Shown in pieces: positions 60,987 through 64,000 of a DNA stretch of 64,000 bases. The first letter of the stretch is position 1. Every line of letters starts with the position of its first letter. This stretch comes from Propionispira arboris (GTDB lineage Bacteria; Bacillota; Negativicutes; Selenomonadales; Selenomonadaceae), in NCBI RefSeq assembly GCF_900109225.1, contig NZ_FNZK01000009.1, positions 1-64,000 of the forward strand, read 5' to 3'. A program made the position numbers and the translations under genes. The notes under the pieces were generated by a model. That model ran no database searches. It was not told where the DNA came from and saw nothing but the letters and a program-made list of their open reading frames with translations.

Positions 60987-62164
60987 CACAGATAAAAACG
61001 CAGCTGCTTAACATGCATGCGGAAGCTGTTTTACGTCAACTTCATGAATTTCATTTTGTTGATCCTGTGCATGTTTGCATAAAAAATGAAAAATATCTAT
61101 TGATGGCATCTAATAATTACTTGGGGTTGACGCATCATCCGGCAGTTAAAGCAGCGGCAGCTGCTGCTATAGAGGAATATGGTACAGGTTCAGGTGGATC
61201 CAGGCTGACGAGTGGTAACCATCCGCTTTACGGACGATTGGAAAAGGATATCGCCCGGTTTAAACAGACGGAAGCTGCTTTAATATTTAATTCTGGATAT
61301 ATGTCGAATATCGGAGTAATTAGTGCTTTAGCCAATACAGCTGCAGATGTTATTTTTAGTGATGCTTTAAATCACGCGAGCATTATTGATGGTTGTCGTT
61401 TAGCAAGAGCAAAAACGGTTATCTATCCACATAATAATATGGTGGCGTTGGCAGAGTTGCTTAAAAATACACCTTGCAGCGGGCAGCGTTTTATTATAAC
61501 GGATGGTGTATTTAGCATGGATGGGGATATTGCTTGTCTGGAGAAAATCGTTTATTTAGCAGGAAAATATGATGGCTTTGTGATCGTAGATGATGCACAC
61601 GCTACTGGCGTTATTGGCAGTGGTGGCCGGGGATCAGCAGCTTATTATGGACTTAGCGGAAGGGTTCATCTGGAACTTGGCACCTTGAGTAAGGCTTTGG
61701 CTTCTGAAGGTGGATTTGCAGCGGGCAGTCAATTGGTTATTAACTATCTGATTAATAAAGCCAGAAGTTTTATTTTTTCGACTGCTTTGTCCCCGGCAAC
61801 GCTTGCTGCAGCTAGTGCTGCCTTGCAGATTTTATTGACAGAGCCATATCGAGTGGAAAGACTGGCTTTGAAGGCGGCTGCGATGAAGGATAAATTAAGG
61901 CTGGCTGGTGTTCCCCTACTGAAAAGTGAGACACCGATTATTCCAATTCTAATTGGTGCTGCTTCACAGGCTATGGACTTTACCGAAAAACTTTATGCTG
62001 AAAAATTGATTGTGTCAGCAATTCGTCCACCGACGGTTCCTGTCGGAAGCAGTCGATTGCGCTTGACGATGACGGGTGCGCATTCAGCAGCAGATATAGA
62101 TAAAGCCAGTGCTATTATAATTCATACTGCAATAAAAATGGGACGGGTGAAACCTTTTGCCTAA
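60974..62164 (+). CDS. bioF: 8-amino-7-oxononanoate synthase
   Basis: ATG 60974 overlaps bioW. The 396-residue PLP enzyme of the alpha-oxoamine synthase family has 'LLMASNNYLGL' near residue 37, 'GTGSGGSRLTSGNHPLYGRLE' near 74, 'DALNHASIIDGCRLA' near 133, 'DDAHATGVIG' near 205, and the PLP-lysine Lys240 in 'LGTLSKALASEGG'. It condenses pimeloyl-CoA with L-alanine (EC 2.3.1.47). It is close to KBL (2-amino-3-ketobutyrate CoA ligase), but the bioW context settles the assignment. Confidence 0.93.
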   Translation: MQKLTQIKTQLLNMHAEAVLRQLHEFHFVDPVHVCIKNEKYLLMASNNYLGLTHHPAVKAAAAAAIEEYGTGSGGSRLTSGNHPLYGRLEKDIARFKQTEAALIFNSGYMSNIGVISALANTAADVIFSDALNHASIIDGCRLARAKTVIYPHNNMVALAELLKNTPCSGQRFIITDGVFSMDGDIACLEKIVYLAGKYDGFVIVDDAHATGVIGSGGRGSAAYYGLSGRVHLELGTLSKALASEGGFAAGSQLVINYLINKARSFIFSTALSPATLAAASAALQILLTEPYRVERLALKAAAMKDKLRLAGVPLLKSETPIIPILIGAASQAMDFTEKLYAEKLIVSAIRPPTVPVGSSRLRLTMTGAHSAADIDKASAIIIHTAIKMGRVKPFA

Positions 62165-62189
62165 TAAGATTTTTACAAAAATGGAAATA

Positions 62190-62229
62190 AATCTCTGGTG
62201 ATACTAGCTGTCACTGGGGATTTTTTTTA
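62190..62229 (+). terminator. terminator of the bioW operon
   Basis: AATCTCTGGTGA pairs with TCACTGGGGATT (G-T pairs) around TACTAGCTG and is followed by TTTTTTTAC; a second AT-rich inverted repeat follows to about 62259. Confidence 0.65.
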
Positions 62230-62407
62230 CTTTTTTTAGTTACAAAAAAAGTAAAAACACAAACAAGGGACTTTATTCCTATTAATAAAAAGACTTGAAT
62301 TTTATATACTTAACTATATTGTTTCAAAATGTCATGGAATAACAGTTAATTTGTCTTAACATTCAGAAATGAACAGTAGGACTTATGTATAAATAGGAGG
62401 GGTTTAT

Positions 62408-64000
62408 TTGAAGTTGTTGAATGATCTAAATGTAGCAAAAAAACTGGCACTACTGATTTCGATTTTTATAGTTGGTCTGGTTGCAGTATGGGTTACGGGG
62501 TATGTTTCTTTAAACAAAACGAATGAAAATATGGAATCCATGTATAGCAAGAATTTTGCGGCCGTTAATTTATTAACTGAAAATCGCAATCATGCTCGTG
62601 CAATTGAGTCCAATATGTTTGCTATGATTTTGGCAAAAGAGCCACAGGATATCCAAAAATTGCAGGATGATATTACAAAGCGTGGTCAACAGTTTGATGA
62701 AAATTTAAGTGCGTATGAAAAACTTGGCTTATCAGGTGATGAACAGACGAGTTTGAAAAATGTACGTGAAGATCTAGTGAAATATCGCGAAGTTCGCAAA
62801 AAAGTTTTAGAACTTGCAGCACAAAATAAAGACGAGGATGCATATCGCTTATATCAACAGCAAGGCGATCCATTATCGAAAAAATTTAGCCAGGATCTTT
62901 TAGCAATGAGCGATAAGGCGAAACAACAAGCGGCGGCAACGAATGAAGATAGTAAAAAGGATTTTACGGGAGCGAATATTACCTTTAGTGTTATTGTGTT
63001 ATGCTCTATTTTCTTAGGTCTTATTTTGGGTATTGTTATTGCCAAACGCATTGCAATGCGACTAAAACAAGCGGTAGGGTTTTTAGAAGAAATTGCTCAA
63101 GGTGATTTTTCTCGGGACGTTCCAGCTGATAGTTTAGCTGATAAAAGTGAATTTGGTGTTTTATCAGCAGCCGTAGATCGTATGAATAAAAATGTTAGGG
63201 CCTTGATTCAAAAATTAGCGCAGGCCTCGGAACAACTCGCAGCTTCTTCGGAAGAACTGACAGCCAATGCCGAACAGTCGGCTCAGGCGTCCAATCAGGT
63301 AGCTGGAGCTGTAACAGCCGTAGCGCAAGGTGCTGAGCAGCAATTGCATTTGGCTAATGAAGCCAATACAGCAGTCGAAAATATAGCAAAAGCAATGAAT
63401 CAGGTTTCTGATAATACGCTAGTGGTTTCCACTTCATCAGAAAAAACAGCAGAAACGGCTAATAAAGGCGGCGAAGCAATTCGTAAAGCAGTTCACCAGA
63501 TGTCGATTATTGAAGAAAAAACAAAAAGCACATCGGGTGTCATCGGTGAACTGGAAGCCAAATCCAAGCAAATTGGCCAAATTGTTGAAGTGATTGCAAG
63601 TATTGCAAGCCAAACGAATCTTTTGGCTTTAAATGCAGCCATTGAAGCAGCTCGAGCGGGTGAGGCTGGTCGCGGCTTTGCTGTTGTGGCGGAAGAGGTT
63701 CGAAAATTAGCTGAGCAATCGCAGGAAGCGGCGAAGCAAATCACTGGATTGATCAATGAAGTACAGGAAAAAACGGATAATGCTGTTACTTATATGGGTG
63801 ATAGTCAAAATGAAGTCAATCGAGGTGCGGAAGTCGTTAAGGCAGCTGGTGATAATTTCAGTGCGATTTTGCTGATGGTTAGTGAAATGACAAAAGAAAT
63901 TCATGAAATTTCCGCATCCCTGCAAGAAGTTACCAGTGGTACGCAGCATGTTGTAACTTCTGTAGAAAATATTGATAAGGAAAGTCAGAAAACGTCTGAA
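62408..64000 (+). CDS. methyl-accepting chemotaxis protein (3' end outside the window)
   Basis: TTG 62408 follows TAGGAGGGG, and the frame stays open for 531 codons to the last base. A first membrane helix (about residues 12-33) and a second (about 194-214) enclose a roughly 160-residue helical sensor domain (4HB type). A HAMP domain follows ('[12 protein letters not shown]…[13 protein letters not shown]') to about 270, then the signalling coiled coil. The highly conserved hairpin '[21 protein letters not shown]' with '[20 protein letters not shown]' is at about 398-438. It senses a periplasmic signal and controls CheA; the ligand is unknown. Confidence 0.93.
   Translation, partial: MKLLNDLNVAKKLALLISIFIVGLVAVWVTGYVSLNKTNENMESMYSKNFAAVNLLTENRNHARAIESNMFAMILAKEPQDIQKLQDDITKRGQQFDENLSAYEKLGLSGDEQTSLKNVREDLVKYREVRKKVLELAAQNKDEDAYRLYQQQGDPLSKKFSQDLLAMSDKAKQQAAATNEDSKKDFTGANITFSVIVLCSIFLGLILGIVIAKRIAMRLKQAVGFLEEIAQGDFSRDVPADSLADKSEFGVLSAAVDRMNKNVRALIQKLAQASEQLAASSEELTANAEQSAQASNQVAGAVTAVAQGAEQQLHLANEANTAVENIAKAMNQVSDNTLVVSTSSEKTAETANKGGEAIRKAVHQMSIIEEKTKSTSGVIGELEAKSKQIGQIVEVIASIASQTNLLALNAAIEAARAGEAGRGFAVVAEEVRKLAEQSQEAAKQITGLINEVQEKTDNAVTYMGDSQNEVNRGAEVVKAAGDNFSAILLMVSEMTKEIHEISASLQEVTSGTQHVVTSVENIDKESQKTSE

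Noticed and set aside
1-64000. CRISPR arrays, tRNA and rRNA genes
   Set aside because: No regularly spaced repeats, tRNA cloverleaf or rRNA segments were recognised by reading; a tRNA scan was not possible.

Overview
The window looks like chromosome from a diderm Firmicute of the class Negativicutes; this is inferred from gene content, since no rRNA is present. The DNA is AT-rich and genes carry Bacillus/Clostridium-like ribosome sites with many TTG and GTG starts. BioW, BioY, a Fic protein and Firmicute-type riboswitches are present. So are proteins that need an outer membrane or periplasm: a filamentous haemagglutinin/CdiA-type exoprotein and a CbiK cobaltochelatase with an N-terminal membrane segment.

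Region 1 (1-18.7 kb) is accessory DNA. It opens inside the 3' end of a large cdiA-like gene (toxin tail plus immunity gene). A second, promoterless cdiA-CT/immunity module follows and shares a 92-bp perfect repeat with the first. A third copy is eroded. After these come disconnected toxin tails, immunity-like genes (several broken by poly-A frameshifts or in-frame stops), a Fic protein, exported or membrane proteins of unknown role, a tandem pair of anchored beta-propeller proteins, an Ntn-hydrolase, and broken HxlR, isochorismatase and transposase genes. It reads as a growing and decaying bank of contact-dependent inhibition specificities.

Region 2 (18.9-27.5 kb) starts with a cobalamin riboswitch and three successive hairpins. 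It continues with cbiK (frameshifted at its start in this sequence), a half riboswitch-like relic, a MATE exporter and a five-gene nickel/peptide-type ABC importer, probably for metal or corrinoid supply. A 136-bp MITE-like element separates it from the next genes.

Region 3 (27.8-35.3 kb) holds an XRE regulator, the acid-response pair speF-potE, a CaCA exchanger behind a probable yybP-ykoY Mn2+ riboswitch, and a fluoride riboswitch followed by a DUF190 gene and fluC.

Region 4 (35.4-48.7 kb) is a sugar-acid/alpha-glycoside catabolic island: GntR regulator, uxuA, uxuB, a GPH symporter fused to a PTS EIIB-like domain, two GH31 glycosidases, a collapsed alcohol dehydrogenase, a DlgD-like reductase and an AraC regulator.

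Region 5 (48.7-62.2 kb) contains two probable BirA-controlled biotin operons, bioY-yhfS-yhfT (minus strand) and a membrane protein-bioW-bioF operon (plus strand). Between them lie a GH13 glucosidase, a duplicated zinc-peptidase protein, a HAD phosphatase, a purple-acid-phosphatase-like protein behind a Pho-box-like repeat, and a YibE/F protein. The window ends inside a methyl-accepting chemotaxis protein.
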